Assembly: GCA_036872755.1 (NCBI GenBank)
Contig: JAVHNS010000008.1
Location: 558,001-622,000, forward strand
Direction of reading: 5' to 3'
Length of the DNA: 64,000 bases
Source of the DNA: Orbilia blumenaviensis
Taxonomy: Eukaryota > Ascomycota > Orbiliomycetes > Orbiliales > Orbiliaceae
Shown: positions 46,655 to 61,935 of the stretch, one piece after another
Position numbering within the stretch: position 1 is the first letter of the stretch
Layout of the letters: each line of letters begins with the position of its first letter
Notes under the pieces: model-generated
What the model was told of the DNA's origin: nothing
Seen by the model: the letters and a program-made list of their open reading frames with translations, nothing else
The model's database searches: none
Made by a program: the position numbers and the translations under genes

Positions 46655-47683
46655 CTAAACAGCCTCACTCTTTCCGTCATCTTCCCTCTTCAGCGTTCCA
46701 TCCGAACTATCCTTCAAAGTCCCCAACCTCTCATCCTTATCATAAACCGAGAATCGCTCGTCGACCCTCATTATTGTGAACCACAGCATCACAATATACT
46801 CGAACGCGAAGTATGTAACGTAGTAGGCCGCTCTCGAGTGGTACCATGCCGGATTAATCCTTAATCTTGGGGGCGTGAATGTGACTCCTGCGCGGAAACC
46901 GGCACCGAATGCTATTTTCCACAGGGGTTTAGTTAGTCAACTACAATTCTTTTTTTCTCTCTTTTCGCTAGAAAATGCTGAGCCAATATGACTTTTGGAG
47001 TAATACGTACCCAAAAAGAACGCTCCGACCAAAATAATCAATCCCTTCAACCAGAACCCTCCATCTGCTCTCTTCTCGATCCCCAAACTCGTTTCAACTC
47101 CCTTATGTGGCTTAAATAACGTAAGTGGCACGATCAAGAACGGTAGGAATGCAATGACCGCCAGGATAGTACTGGCGACTTTCCTGATGGTCAAGAATTT
47201 CATCTGCAGTTTCTGATCTTGAGTGAAGAAACTCCAGATCGTGGTGGAGATGACTAGGATGAAAGTACACCCGATTACCACGTATATAGCCGCAAATGAC
47301 CCATAAAATAACTTCCTCCGCTTCCCATGCTCAACAGAAGGGTGTCTAGCGCGGAATAGACGGTGACAGAACATCAGATTCAGGATATACAAAGCAACCA
47401 CGCCAGCGGCATTAAACACCTGATTCGCAATCGCAAGATCCACGTTCGTGGGCTTAAAACTCCATGCACTGCGAAGCGATAGCGTTACAACTCTGGACAT
47501 TGAGAAACCGATCATAAAGATTGAGAGTTTGAATTTGTGGCCTTTGGATAGGTTGCCTCTGAAGATTAGGATGTTTGTTATGGCGATTGCGAGGAAGAGG
47601 ATGGCGAGAACGAGGGAGGCTGGGAAGTCTGGGATTTTGGAGGGGATCCCGCCCAGGATTGCCATGGGGGTTAGGAAGGCCAT
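46655..47683 (-). CDS. Seven-helix membrane protein, fungal DUF3112-like
   Basis: Exons on the minus strand are 47683-47011 and 46911-46655, giving 309 residues. Seven hydrophobic segments are seen: [109 protein letters not shown] and [16 protein letters not shown]. The fifth is followed by a hydrophilic loop. The C-terminal tail is charged and cytosolic-looking ([16 protein letters not shown]). The arrangement and the loop motif LFRARHP fit the fungal integral-membrane family DUF3112, whose role is unknown. The intron (GTACGT...AATAG) lies inside the sixth helix. An RTA1-like or GPCR-like protein is less likely because their signatures are missing. Confidence 0.82.
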
Positions 47684-49208
47684 TGTGGGGAGGACCTTCT
47701 ATGATGTTTTGAATTTTTGGCTTATATGGGTGCTGAGACCCGGGGAGTTGTAAGGGTTGTACAGATCGATCTGAGGTCCGCGATAGTGGGTCCGTGTGAC
47801 GTCGTAGATATATAGAACGTTGCCTACAACCCAAGCGTATGAACCGAATATTCAACTAAGAAGCAGCAAATGTTGTTGAAGTCGCGAAAATGGCGATACA
47901 TTCAATTAATGGACTCGAGCAAGACAGAGGATCGAAACCGAAGGTAAGAGTCGCAGCCGCGCAAACGCTTTTAAGAGAAATATAATAAAAAATTTACCAT
48001 GTGAGTGACACGAAGAGACCATGGGCAGACCACCCAACAGCGAACCCGCTCAATTTATGTAATCCCATCCACCCGTGCACCCGCATCTCGATCTCGGAAT
48101 TAATATTCCTGTATTAGGGAATCATAAAAAAATTAAATAAGGAAACATATCGGGATCTGAAAAGCATTACGAAATTTGGCATAAGGATACCTATGTAAGT
48201 GGTAATTGGCCTGCAGGAACAGCTGCAAGAAAACGTACTCCAACAGGTGGTTTTTGTCGTTTCGTGCGAGTGGCGCTCCAGTGAGCAGACTAATCTGTGG
48301 GTCGGTGGTCGGGCATTCTGGATTCTTAGGAGCAGGGGTCTGCTAACTGATAATGTCGGCCAAAGGTAAGCGCCGACAAGCCAATCAGCGTCCAGAAGAA
48401 ACCGGGGGGATGTTTGGCCGCTCCTCCGCCTTTTGTTTTTTCTTGGTCTTCTTTTGGGATAAATTTCCCCTACGGCCCTATTCAACGCATATACTGCAAC
48501 AAAAATTTAAAGAAAAAATTCAACCACAGAAAGGATAAATTTAGGGTCTAGATCATTTGATCTGATAAGCTTCTCACTTCTAATTTTCGAAATAACGTTA
48601 AGCTTTTTACGTCGGCGCCAGTCTCGCCGTGCCTCAGATTATGTGATCATATGAAGCTCCGCGCGCATGCATGTTGTCGCAGCTTTTTGAAATGCTTCGC
48701 AAAGCAAACGCGCAGTTTTGTTAGGATGCGAGGCCACGCGGACTACAACGTAACTGTCTGTTACGGTACAATGCTACTCGGGTTCAACTTCTGAAGTTCA
48801 TATGCATAACACCCTTTGCCACTCCATGGAAAAATCATAGAAGCCGACGGGTGTACATGTACTATTATTTAAATGTCATATCCACTATTCTAAAATACTG
48901 ATCCGAGACCAGTAAAAATTCGAAAACTAATCTGCGATGGTGTTGAACTTTTTTTAAGGCTCCTATGCACACGCGCAATATGGTAACTAAAGAGTGAGGT
49001 AAAATAATACAACAAGAAGAAAACTGATGCAACTAGGGAAAGCAGGCAATCCGAAAATAATATTAAAAAAAAAAAAAAAAGAGGGAGGGAGGGAGGGAGA
49101 CCCATCATGCAGATATCCCATATGAAACCACCTTTCTATTTGGTAGTAAAACCTGATAGTTGAAATCGTAAAGAGGAAGAAGCAAAGAAAACACTCCTAA
49201 AAAGAAAC
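47684..49208. other. 1.5 kb intergenic
   Basis: It holds the membrane-protein promoter and the 3' region of the SPX gene. An A16 run followed by four GGGA units lies at 49065-49100. No supported gene is seen; a 61-codon frame at 48353-48538 is not convincing. Confidence 0.5.
49065..49100. repeat. A-run and (GGGA)n tract
   Basis: A16 followed directly by GAGGGAGGGAGGGAGGGAGA, in the 3' flank of the SPX-ankyrin-GDPD gene. Confidence 0.85.
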
Positions 49209-52200
49209 CTACGCCTTGACCTCAATAATCACATCCTTAACGCCATCATTCCCAGCATCTGTAGCCCCATCTTTATACGACGTCAACCCCTTTCTAATCG
49301 CTAAAACGTTGTCCACAATCACCGCATCTATGCCTTGAGTAGCTTGAATCTATAAAGGGTATTAGCGCACTGTAGACGAATAGTATGCACAGCTAGAGAA
49401 AGGAGATCTCACCTTAACATTTTCCGGGTCATTGTTGAGTGTTCCATAAGTCACACAGACCAGCCCGGTCTCCTTAACGACCTTAATTAATCTCGGGCAT
49501 TTCACTAACGGCTCAGCAGCCGACACGATACCGATCAAATTCCACTGACTGGCAAATTTGATCGCTTCCTTCAAAGAGCTTGCCCGGATGTCAGACATAA
49601 ACTCTGTTCCTCCTTCTGTCAAGAATAGAACTGGGATGCTGGGCTGCTTGAAGGATGCCATGAGGCAGATGTCAGGATGGAAAGAAGAAAAGATAATATC
49701 TCTTCCATCTCCATGGTCGTATACTATCTTCAAGATCTTGTCGAGCCAGGTATTCAGTTCAATGCCCAGATGGTCCATTTCTTCTGCCTGAGCTTCGTCA
49801 AGCATAGGATATTTAAGTTCGATATTGAAACCAATATCCTTTGGTAGGTTTCTGAATACACCCTCGAGGGTTTGGAATGGTCCTTGAATATGGCTACCAC
49901 GGGTGTTGGCGTTGAACCCCTTTGTTTTCAAGGCCTTTGTGAATTTCATTTTTTCGAGAAGATCCACTGTCCTATCGTCAGTGCTAGAGCCGACGGAAAG
50001 TGATCTGAAGCGGCGAGCGCCGGATTTTTCACCAGGTTTGTCCGAGAGCGCAGGAGATACAGGACGTGATTGACCGCCTTGCTGTTCGCTCAAATGGAGG
50101 AATTGCTCGAGGGTTAAGCTGTGAACTGGGACATCGATACCGGTTTCTGAAACCAAGAAATCGTGGTATAGGACAGGGACATGATCCTTTGTAAGTTGGA
50201 CGTCGAATTCGACGTATTTGGCTCCCAGATTTGCAGCTGAGATGAATGACTGAAGAGTATTCTCTCCCAACTGGAGGGATTTACGTTCCATGATGTTTTT
50301 ACCCAAACCGCGGTGGCCAATGATTGAGGGCACCGTGAGTGTTTTCCAGTATGTGTGGTCGCGGGTAACACTCATATTGTCGTGGGAGAATGGTGTAATA
50401 ACCAAGAACTCGAAGTTAACATAGCCGATGACCTCAAGAGTACTAACCTCAAGGATCGGTAAAGTGTGTCCACCTTGGAGAGCGACCTTTCCACCAGCGT
50501 TTTCAGGGCGTAGGCTGTTCAAAACGGCGACGGCCCGGCCGAGGACCTTGTCATTGCGACCAGAGTAGGTGGGAACCAAGTCGAATATCAACTTAACCTT
50601 CGTCAGGTCTGAGGTTTCGAAAACGAGGGGTTCGGTAAGAATTGAGTCCTGTAGTGGAAGATCGATAATGTTCTCTTCGCCTTCCGCACCCTTCGCTGAA
50701 ACAACCAGCGAAAGCGCAGTATCCAACTGTGTAGCATGAGCCAATGCCAAAGGAATCTGCTCAAGCTTCACAGGGTCGACTGGAGTTCTAAGATCCTTCG
50801 ATCCAAGGGTAACAAGGACCATAGCTTTATCTCGAATATATCTGTGACCGAAGGTCTTGATAGGCTTAGTATTTGGGTGCATGAACTTTGCCTTTTCAAG
50901 TGGTGACCCAGCTTCGGCTAGCGACCTCGATGGTGATGTAGAGAGGGACGAAGCTGCCTGTTGAACCGTGCTAGCGGTATCGGAGAGTGTATCGGACCCA
51001 TCTGATGGCTGAGACTGGTCATAGATCATTCTTGTGATCTTGAGATGACCTCTGAGGGTAGCATGCTCCGCAGCGGACCACCCAGACAAGTCAAGTCGTT
51101 CGTAGTCAGCGCCATATTGGAGAAGAAGCGAAACTACATCCACATGGCCGTGGACGGCTGCAGTAAACTAGATAAGGTATACAATATTAGCACAAATACC
51201 GTATTAGAAATAGTTGAGTAAGTTACTTACCAAAGGAGTCCACCCGAAGGCCGCCTCCGCAAACTCAATGTCTACCTTCTGCGTCTCCGGTTCTGTCAAC
51301 AGGATCTTTGCACACTTAACATGACCCAACTTCGCTGCGATATAAAGAGCTGACTCCCCATTATCATCCGCAAAATTAACGTCCACACCAGCTTTAACAA
51401 GTAGCTCCACCAACTTTGGCGCATTATTCCGTGTCGCGAGACAAAGCACAGCCGACGACTTAGAAACGCTCTTTCTAGCTTCAATAATCTCCACTGGGTC
51501 ACCTTCCAACCTCTCGGCATCGAGTAGAATCTTCGTAGTCTTTGGATGTTGCCCAATAACAGCCAAATGGAGCGGTGCAAGTCCTTCGTTATCCCACCAC
51601 GGTGAACTGTCAATCCCGGCCTTTCCATCGATTTGGCCCCATTTTTGCATGTACTCGGTCAGGGTCTGGCAGACCTGAACAATTCCGTATTCGGCGGCGT
51701 AATGTAACGGAATACGACCGTAAGCGTCCCGATCGGTCAAAGCAACCCTCAGACTTGGCGGGAACTTCTCAAGAAGGTACTTCAGCACCTTGAATATACC
51801 GTCGAAACTTCCTGGTAATTCATCTTGCTCCTCGGGGCTATCGGGGAGAATTCGACTGACGTCTCCACGGCTGAATGATACTGATAGTTCCGAGTAATTC
51901 GCGAGGTTGTTCCTCATTTTTGTGGATGTGCTCCTCCCCATTGCCCTGACGATACGGTGTAAGAGGTTCCTTTCATTAATATCCTCTGTATCCTTCAAGC
52001 TCTCGGTTTGCACGAGCAGCAGGTCAATACATTTGAAGGCTTCGGCGTATGCTGCGCGCTGCAATAGATTTAAGATCAGGTTCTGCGAAAACTGATCCTT
52101 TGAGAGGTGCATATCCTTCAATGCCCTGTCCAGCTTCTCGCTGTTGTCGTTCTTGATCGAGATATCGAAAGTCTTGAGCACTTCCTGAGATAACCCACTG

Positions 52201-53115
52201 ACACCCCCAGCAGATGAGTTCTTGAAGGACAAGCCATCTGTCTTTTCGGTCTCTGATTTTCCTTTGACTTGAATTCCCAACCCAAGCTTCTCAAGCCACT
52301 CATTTACAGTCCTTTCAGCGGCTGTTACTTCACTTGAAGCAGCGAAGGGCTTGATTAGGACTTTGGAATTCAGATAGCGCTGTTGAACCTTGACGGAGAG
52401 CTTCTTATCGAGCCTGTAAAGGAGCTGTTAGTAGTTTAATTGGGTATGTTGCACGAGGTTAATTATCTTACTTCTTTAGGATCTTTACAAACCCACGTCG
52501 ATTGACATCTGTACCAAGTATCTAGTTAGTACCTGCTCCTGTAACCAGCATCCCTAGTCAAGCTCCGGGGAAACCATTCGTACCTCCAAACCAAGCAATC
52601 TTCCTCAGCTGACCTCTCAACTCTAATAGTACTTCCGCATGTTCCTCAAGCTCATGTCTAGGGATATTGTCCACATTTTCAAACTGCTCTTTGTGTCTTT
52701 CTCCAAGAATCTTTAGTTTCCTAGTACAATCTGCTAGTCGTTTGTTATAGAACTGGTCGACTTTTTCGAGCTCTCGATCAAGGGAGAAGATGAATGCTAC
52801 AATCGATTAAAGGAAAAACATTTTTGTTAGGGTCGAAAGCAGAATGGCGGAGCAGGGTTGAAGTGGGAACGCACGAGCAAGATCTGGGTCTGTTTCATCT
52901 TCTGTAGTAGTTAGGATGCGCTTTATACGCTTCTTGAGGCCCTTGTAGTCAATATATGACGCCTGCCATTCCGGCACTACGTTGCGGTAGAGACTGGATG
53001 ACAAAGAAATAGGTTAGTGAGTACCTAATTAAGTCCTTAAACCATCTTTCCATAGATGAAGAGGTTTATATCCTATGTTTGGGTGAAAGAATACTCACTT
53101 TTGACCAAACTTCAT
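49209..53115 (-). CDS. SPX-ankyrin-GDPD protein, glycerophosphocholine phosphodiesterase Gde1-like
   Basis: Exons on the minus strand are 53115-53099, 52993-52875, 52796-52584, 52508-52472, 52413-51231, 51167-49413 and 49349-49209, giving 1154 residues. The first exon encodes only MKFGQ plus part of Asn6. The SPX domain (1 to about 140) has MKFGQNLYRNVVPEW, YIDYKGLKKRIKRI and RRGFVKILKKLDKK, the lysine-rich helices that bind inositol pyrophosphates and report phosphate status. Ankyrin repeats follow (about 370-590; GRIPLHYAAEYG, GESALYIAAKLGH, GWTPLFTAAVHGH). The C-terminal GDPD domain (about 800-1150) has HRG, GENTLQSF, VEFDVQLTKD and YHDF, with the catalytic His and acidic residues kept. 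Gde1 hydrolyses glycerophosphocholine; NUC-2/Pho81 has the same layout but regulates the PHO pathway. VPEW and the intact active site favour Gde1, so no symbol is given. Confidence 0.93.
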
Positions 53116-55403
53116 TGTTGTTTCTTAGTGATCCTCCAACCCTTTGGAGCTTCTCTTTGGATAAAAGTGAAGACTCTAGACCCCTCCAACGGCGGACTCA
53201 AATATCCTTTTCGAAACTCCAAGCGAGGGCTTGTATCTTTCTCTTTCTCCAATTCGTCGGATATTTTGACAGTTGTGCCTTCCTGAAACGATATCTGATG
53301 CGGACCCTGAGGGTATGGTTGGATTACCGGACGTGCGTTTGGGTGAGTTTGCCGGGGTTTTCTTGCTCGGAAAGATATTGGGAAGTTTTTTGATGGACAA
53401 TCGAAACAAAAAAATTATTCGTTGAAGTTGCTAACTTTTTGTTGCAAAGACGAGGCGAAGCTTAAAAGTGGTAGGTTATAAGCGATCAAACCGCCAATGA
53501 TGTCGTGATGATAACAAAATGTCCATTCTCAAAAACAAAAAATAAGAATAAAATAGCAAAAGCCGGAGGTGGGGGAAAAAGAGGCGGTCTAGATTTCTTC
53601 GTTATGGTGTTCTTTATATTCCTAAAACCCTCTCGCTGATACCATATACAGAGCTATTGTTAAATTTGGTAACGGCCGCGTGACTTTCTTATTTCTTCAA
53701 GTTAAACGTCGGATGTCCGAAGCAGAAAAAGTCTATATTCAGAGGAGTTCGTTCCGCTTCCTCCCTATTTTTCTTCTCTTACTATGCTCCCTTCCTTTTT
53801 TTTTTTTTTCTTTCGGGGGGGAGGTGAGTGGAGGTGAGTTCGAAACAAAAATTATTACGCGGGAACTCGCCGACGCACACAAAGTTATAAAAATCTCGAC
53901 GGAACGCCTCTTTCTTAAGGGTCCTAGTTATTTGGACCCCTGGAGATCCCCCTCTTCCGCACTGAAATATGCGATGGACCCTTGATAAAAAGAAAGCTTA
54001 GCCTAGTATGCTAGCAAATGCTTCTTTCTTTTTAGAACTTCGGATGGCGTTTTTTTTGCTTGCTCAGCTGATGCAGTTCGGGCTTGGTCAAAGAGGAAAG
54101 GAAAGTGGAGTTGGGTGGTGGATTGCTGCTGAAGAGAATGTGATCATGCAGAGCTCTGGAACCACTTTGCTTTAAGACATTGGTATGGGGAAGAGATTAA
54201 AAAGAAACTAGGGTTTTAGAAGAAAAAGGAGGAAGGAAGAAGGAAGCTTAAGAGGAGGTAGAGCTAGAATAAATAGCTAAGATACTTCCTGATGACTACA
54301 TAGATGCCCGAATACTCCCGATTTAAGTGCCCAAAAATATATATCGCCATCGATTAGAGCTGCAACGTGCATCGCTCTAAGACCCCATGGTGTTGTTCTT
54401 GCCCCCATTGCATCCTTCCCCCATGTCTGTCTTTCAGGCAAATCGACATGATTGGCTCCTCTAACGTGCCAGAATCATTGGTTCAGATGGCACCAGCCCA
54501 GCGACCCTCCCTCGCTTGGGGGGAAGGGGCTGGCTGGTCGAGAACGTTGGGTGGGCTATCGGCCGTTGTATGGTTGTGGGTTGACCTGTGGGGCTAAGAA
54601 GCCTGAGAGCTTTGGGAGCCGACAAGGATTGGAACACATCTGGGGAAGAAGAGCTACAGATGCAAGGATACGATAGCACAGTACCCGTCAAGCTTGCATG
54701 CATGCATGTTTAATTTGCTGGTTGTAGATTATTGGGGGACCTCCATGGCATGGCCATACCGATAAGGCGAGCAAAAACACTACGAAATGCAAATGCGTGA
54801 TTGTAATTAATTCCATTTCGCCGAGGGGTGATGCAGCTGATTCCTGTTGTTCACATTTGTTTGGCTGCTTAAGCTTGTGAGGCACGCGATCTTTTGCCAG
54901 CTGACGGGATTCTCCTCCGGCAATGTGGATTGGCATTACATTGGTGCTGGAATATGTCAGTGCAGTGCAGGTGGCGTAGGGGGCTGGGGTTCTTCCGCTA
55001 TCTGATGCATCATATCTCACCACCCCAAGACATTTCCGAGTTTCTGGGGTGCATCAAATTTCGTTCTATAAATTTTCCATCTAAACCTTATCCCCATTTC
55101 GAAATTCCCTTCTATGAACAAAGTGAAAAATAGAACACAGAATTATGGTAAAACATGAGCGGCAGCGGCAGACCGGAGTTTCAATCCCGGTGTAGTGTCC
55201 GCGAGTAACCATCCAGTCATAACTATTAACATTTCCATCAAAGTAAAGTGAGAAGAAAGCACAAAGCTATTTAAACAGCTTTAAAAAAAGAAATCATATC
55301 GGTGTATGTAGCCCATCATAAACATTAATAGAATCGAGGAAAACAGTCTACCAATCCAATGCAAAGCCAAAGAGTTGTCGTCGAGCCTTTACCAGAAGGA
55401 ATC
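53116..55403. other. 2.3 kb intergenic, SPX gene promoter and PRP43 3' flank
   Basis: No gene is supported. Long T/C-rich and A/G-rich tracts (for example 53795-53830 and 54170-54260) resemble fungal promoters. Open frames at 53056-53393, 53680-53985 and 54367-54703 occur on both strands without protein character. A sequence near 55160-55200 (GTTTCAATCCCGG) resembles a tRNA T-arm but has no matching arms. Confidence 0.5.
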
Positions 55404-57885
<2,482 letters not shown>

Positions 57886-58455
57886 AGCTGAAGTAGGGTA
57901 TATGGCGACTTTTTAGAATAACTGCTGATACAGAAGTCGATTTCTGATTGGAGGGAGGCTGTGATTGGGAGAGCCCAGTCGGTGAGTCCACGGGTCGATG
58001 TAGCACAGGGTGTCTCTTTTCGACCGTTCGCGATTGCTGTCGACCGCCTTACTGAGCAACAGCAGCAATAGTTACCGAGAAGGACCAACTAATAGTCCGA
58101 GCAAACCACAGATTCAATCAAAAGCGATTGTACCTATGCTCTATCCAGCAATGATTCTGGAAGGTTAGCGGAGATGGTGGAAGACTTGGATGTGAGGTGA
58201 AGAAGGAGAGGAAGAAATGGTGGTTTCAGTCATCAGAAAAAAATTGGACAAGGTTCTTCACCAGCGCAGGCAGGGCCGCAGCCTTGGCTGTCGCTTCACC
58301 CATCCCGCGAGCCACTACTCGCTACTAAGAATACCTCCCGGGCGTGAGAGTTCGAGCATTGAATAGAATTTAGTTATCATCACCTTCACAATATCATCTT
58401 CTTCATCAGCATCACAGTCACGATAACCCGAATTCTCAAGTTATTAGTAATATTA
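57886..58455. promoter_or_regulatory. Divergent promoter, PRP43 and RTP1
   Basis: The 570 bp between two divergent start codons must contain both promoters and leaders. A CATCA-rich tract lies near 58380-58420, close to the RTP1 start. No classical TATA box is obvious. Confidence 0.5.
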
Positions 58456-61400
58456 ATGTCTAACTCAAAGACTTTCCAAAACACTCTCAACTCAGCATAT
58501 ACATTCCTCCAGCCGGTCTTCAAACCTCAAAATGGTTCGCAAACTCGATCCTTCCCAGATTCAAGTAATATGAGCAATATCAAAATCTAACTCTCACAAG
58601 CACAAACCAGACATCACATCTCTATAATTGAGTCCCTCTATCAAACCCTCCCAAAAGATGCTCTCCTGGCTTCACCATCTGGTGAAACCCCTTCGTATGC
58701 GACTAAATCCTCGAAAGTCGTAACGTACGCCTTATCGCTCCTCTCAAAGCTCAACCGATCCGCCACTTCAAAGAACTCGTCCCCAGACGCCCTTTTCGCG
58801 CCTCGAGATCAACGTATAATCCTAGGGTTGGCGGATTTAATACTACTGGAAGGGATATACCCGAATACTACGGCGGGTATTCTCCCACCATTGGATAGGC
58901 GCACCAAATCTTCTGGATACTTTTCTCAAATCCAGTCTGCCGCTGCAGCAGCACATGAAGATGGTAAGGGTGGTAGCAGTCATAATGTCGACTTACTCGC
59001 AGCGATAGTGGAGACTTTACAGCCCATATTAGGGACTGCATCGAACGAAGTCAGCGATGCGGCTAGGGAAAGGTTGCAGATGGACTTTATAGCATGTCTA
59101 GGCGAACTTGCCTTTCACCCACAAACCGGGTCCGGCGACTGGCAGAAGACGTTTTATCACACTTTAGACAAGTATGGCATTCAGTTTCTCTGGCATATAA
59201 GTTCTATAATTGCTAATATATAGGTGATACAATAGCATTCAAACACCCCTCCTACTACCCCTCCTTGTACCCCTCATCCTCCCCACGACCCCGCCATGGT
59301 TCCAAAAACCCTTAACAACCTACCTCTCCGGCATTCCAGTGACCCGTCCTAACGGCGTCAAAGACGAAATAACATTCTTTATAGATCCTACTAAAGAAAT
59401 AACTACTCAGAGGATAGCACTTCAGCAAGCGTCCAGGTTGATAGGATCAGTCCCAACAACCTCTACTCCCGATCAATACTTTTCGGTCATTGCACCGCAG
59501 CTACTGGGATTATTAGGCGAATCTGGGAGCTTGGGGGTCGCAGCAGCGATTGTCATTAACGATGTGTTCGAGCGACGGAAGAAGGGGGTCGAGAAGTACT
59601 TTTTCCCGACACTGCTGCGTCCCTTGAGGCCGGCGAAATCTCAAATTCCGCCTGCGGAGGAAATTGAACCTGGCGATATTATCACATTAACCGAGGATGA
59701 TGACCTCGGGCAGGCGATCAATCGGATATCATCACTATTCCAATCATCGAACGGGAAAAGCTATCTCGCATCTCGAATTCTTGACACATTAATCCTTCCC
59801 TTGTGGGGGCTTTGGCATTTCGCTGTATCTATAAAAGCAACCAGTCCGACATTTACAAAGCTCCCAGAGGAACTACTCACCGCTTACATCAAGCTAAAAC
59901 AAGACTCCGCAGCACTGGACGAAATCGTTCAGAATTTCAATTTTAATGGAGATGAGCACTGGGTTTTTGCACGTGGTGAAATGGGGCAGGTTAAGATAAT
60001 AATACGTGATTCAAACCTACAGTCAAAAGGAATCGAGGTGAAGGATATCGAAGAGCGAACACCGAACTTTATAACCCTTGCACTAGTGGCGAATGATGAT
60101 GTTTTTACGGACTTCTTTCTGGGGCTGTGTCGACGTTGGCTGGGTGGTGGGTTTACAATAAGCGGTGAAGGAGATGGCCAAGCTGCGTTTGGATTGCTAT
60201 TTCAGTTGAAAGTCTTAGAGGGGATACTGGAGCATCATTCGGAGCGATTAACTCGACGACCGGAACAAGTTATTATCCTTGTGAAGGAGATACTGGACTC
60301 CCACGTTCGTTCCCTCAAAAAGGAGAAGGAACGGCTCGAGGCGTTACAAAACCCGTCGATGAATACACTTGGCAGAATCGCGGATGGACGAGAAGAAGAG
60401 TTTAGTACTTTCACCCCAGACGATAACGACGGGACAACCAGCAGCGGAGATGCGATCGGGATAGCACTACAACTTCTAAACTCCATTGTATCAACATCGT
60501 TTTCAAGGATTGTTTCCGAACGAGAGAAAAAGCTATTATCAACTTTGCAACCCGCTCTAGGGTATTTATCCTCTGCGAAGGAGGTAGACGGGTCTATTGC
60601 TTCTTTAACAAGAAGTTTGGCGCTTTTTATATCAACACAGGATATTCCATTATCCGCTCCAATGGACGGAGAAGTAAAACCTGTTGACGAGAAAGTATTG
60701 AAACAACAGCAGACATTACAAACGGCATTACTATATCTTCGAGATGCGATGGTTCCTATTCGGGCGCATGGACTGGAAATGGTGAAGGAACTAATCCGAC
60801 AGCGGAGTTCAGTGATTGATGTTCCGACGGTGACGAAGCTATTGATCGATATGCTACAGGATAAGGAGTCGTTTGTGTACTTAGGGGTTGTCAAGACGCT
60901 TTGTGAGCTAACTGATAAGCATCCGGGGACAGTAATCGGGATGTTAGTGAGGGTTTATGTGGACGAGGAGGAAAAGATGGGGATAGATGAACGACTGAAG
61001 GTTGGAGAGGCTTTGATGGGGACGGTGCAGAGGCTTGGGGAAACAGCAGTGGGGAAAGTTGCTGAGGAGGTAGGAAATGCGCTAGTAGGATTGGCGGGGA
61101 GGAGGAAGAAGAGATATAGGGAGGCTGAAGAGATTAAAAGGGAAAGGGAAGAAGCAGAGAGAAAGATAAAGAAAGAAGGGGAAATGGATGAAGATTATAA
61201 GAAGGTCTTGCAGGAAGCGAGGATTGAAGCTGGGATCGATGGCGCAGGCGGAATTATTAAAAATGAGGAAGTGGAGGATGATGAAAAATGGATTTCAAAG
61301 GTCGGGGAAGAGGACTACCGAGTGAGAACATCAGCTTTATCGGTTTTGGGAGTGTTATTTGAAACAAATGCTGCCGGTGTGCCTGTGCACATTACACTTG

Positions 61401-61657
61401 CCGCGGTGGAGGTTGCATTGAGGACTCTAGAATTAGAGAGGGGCGAAAAGCAGGCGACGGTCAGGAGGGCTGCGGTACACCTGATATCGAGTGTCTTAAA
61501 CGGACTGGAAAGCAGGGGAACAGTCGAGCTTCTGAGGGTCATACCAAAAGAAAGACTGGGGGATATCGTGAGAGTTTTAGGGTATACTAGAGTGACAGAT
61601 GATGATGGCCTTGTGAGGGAGCAGGCCGGTGTTCTAGTTGAAACATTGACAGAGTAG
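58456..61657 (+). CDS. RTP1: RNA polymerase II assembly factor Rtp1 (Tango6-like)
   Basis: Exons 58456-58564 (uncertain), 58601-59171 and 59236-61657 give 1033 residues, near yeast Rtp1 (981). Rtp1 is a HEAT-repeat protein that works with the R2TP complex in assembly and nuclear import of RNA polymerase II; animal homologues are called Tango6. The body is helical throughout. Family-like parts are PLLLPLLVPLILPTTPPWFQ, LRDAMVPIRAHGLEMVKELI, DMLQDKESFVYLGVVKTLCEL and VRTSALSVLGVLFE, matching the two RTP1 C-terminal domains. The second junction uses acceptor ACAATAG|C because the nearer TATATAG puts a stop in frame. The first exon begins MSNSKTFQNTLNSAYTFLQPVF, but the only in-phase joins need a 36 bp intron or a 66 bp intron with donor GTTCGC, so the N-terminus is tentative. 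Confidence 0.85.
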
Positions 61658-61935
61658 TCGCTTGTATACCTATTTACTACTATTATCCCATCAGGATGCT
61701 TATGTAATCTCCGGTGACTTCTACTTTAGAATTTATATATACTAGAGGAGATATTGGAAAGGTATAAACAGGCGAAAGTATAAAAAAAAGGAGTTTAAGA
61801 ATCGTCCGCTTCTAACAAAAGCTGTTTTGCTAATAGTGTTTTGTCTTTTCAAAATCTCACCAAAGCTTATCTGTACAAGAGGGTAGGTTTTTTCTTCTCG
61901 ATACCATAGGCACATAAAATTGGAGGAATGCCTTT

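Noticed and set aside
55160..55200. T-arm-like GTTTCAATCCCGG
   Set aside because: The stem around it pairs, but no other tRNA arm can be formed at the right distance.
60235..60894. 219-codon minus-strand frame
   Set aside because: Antisense shadow of the RTP1 coding exon.
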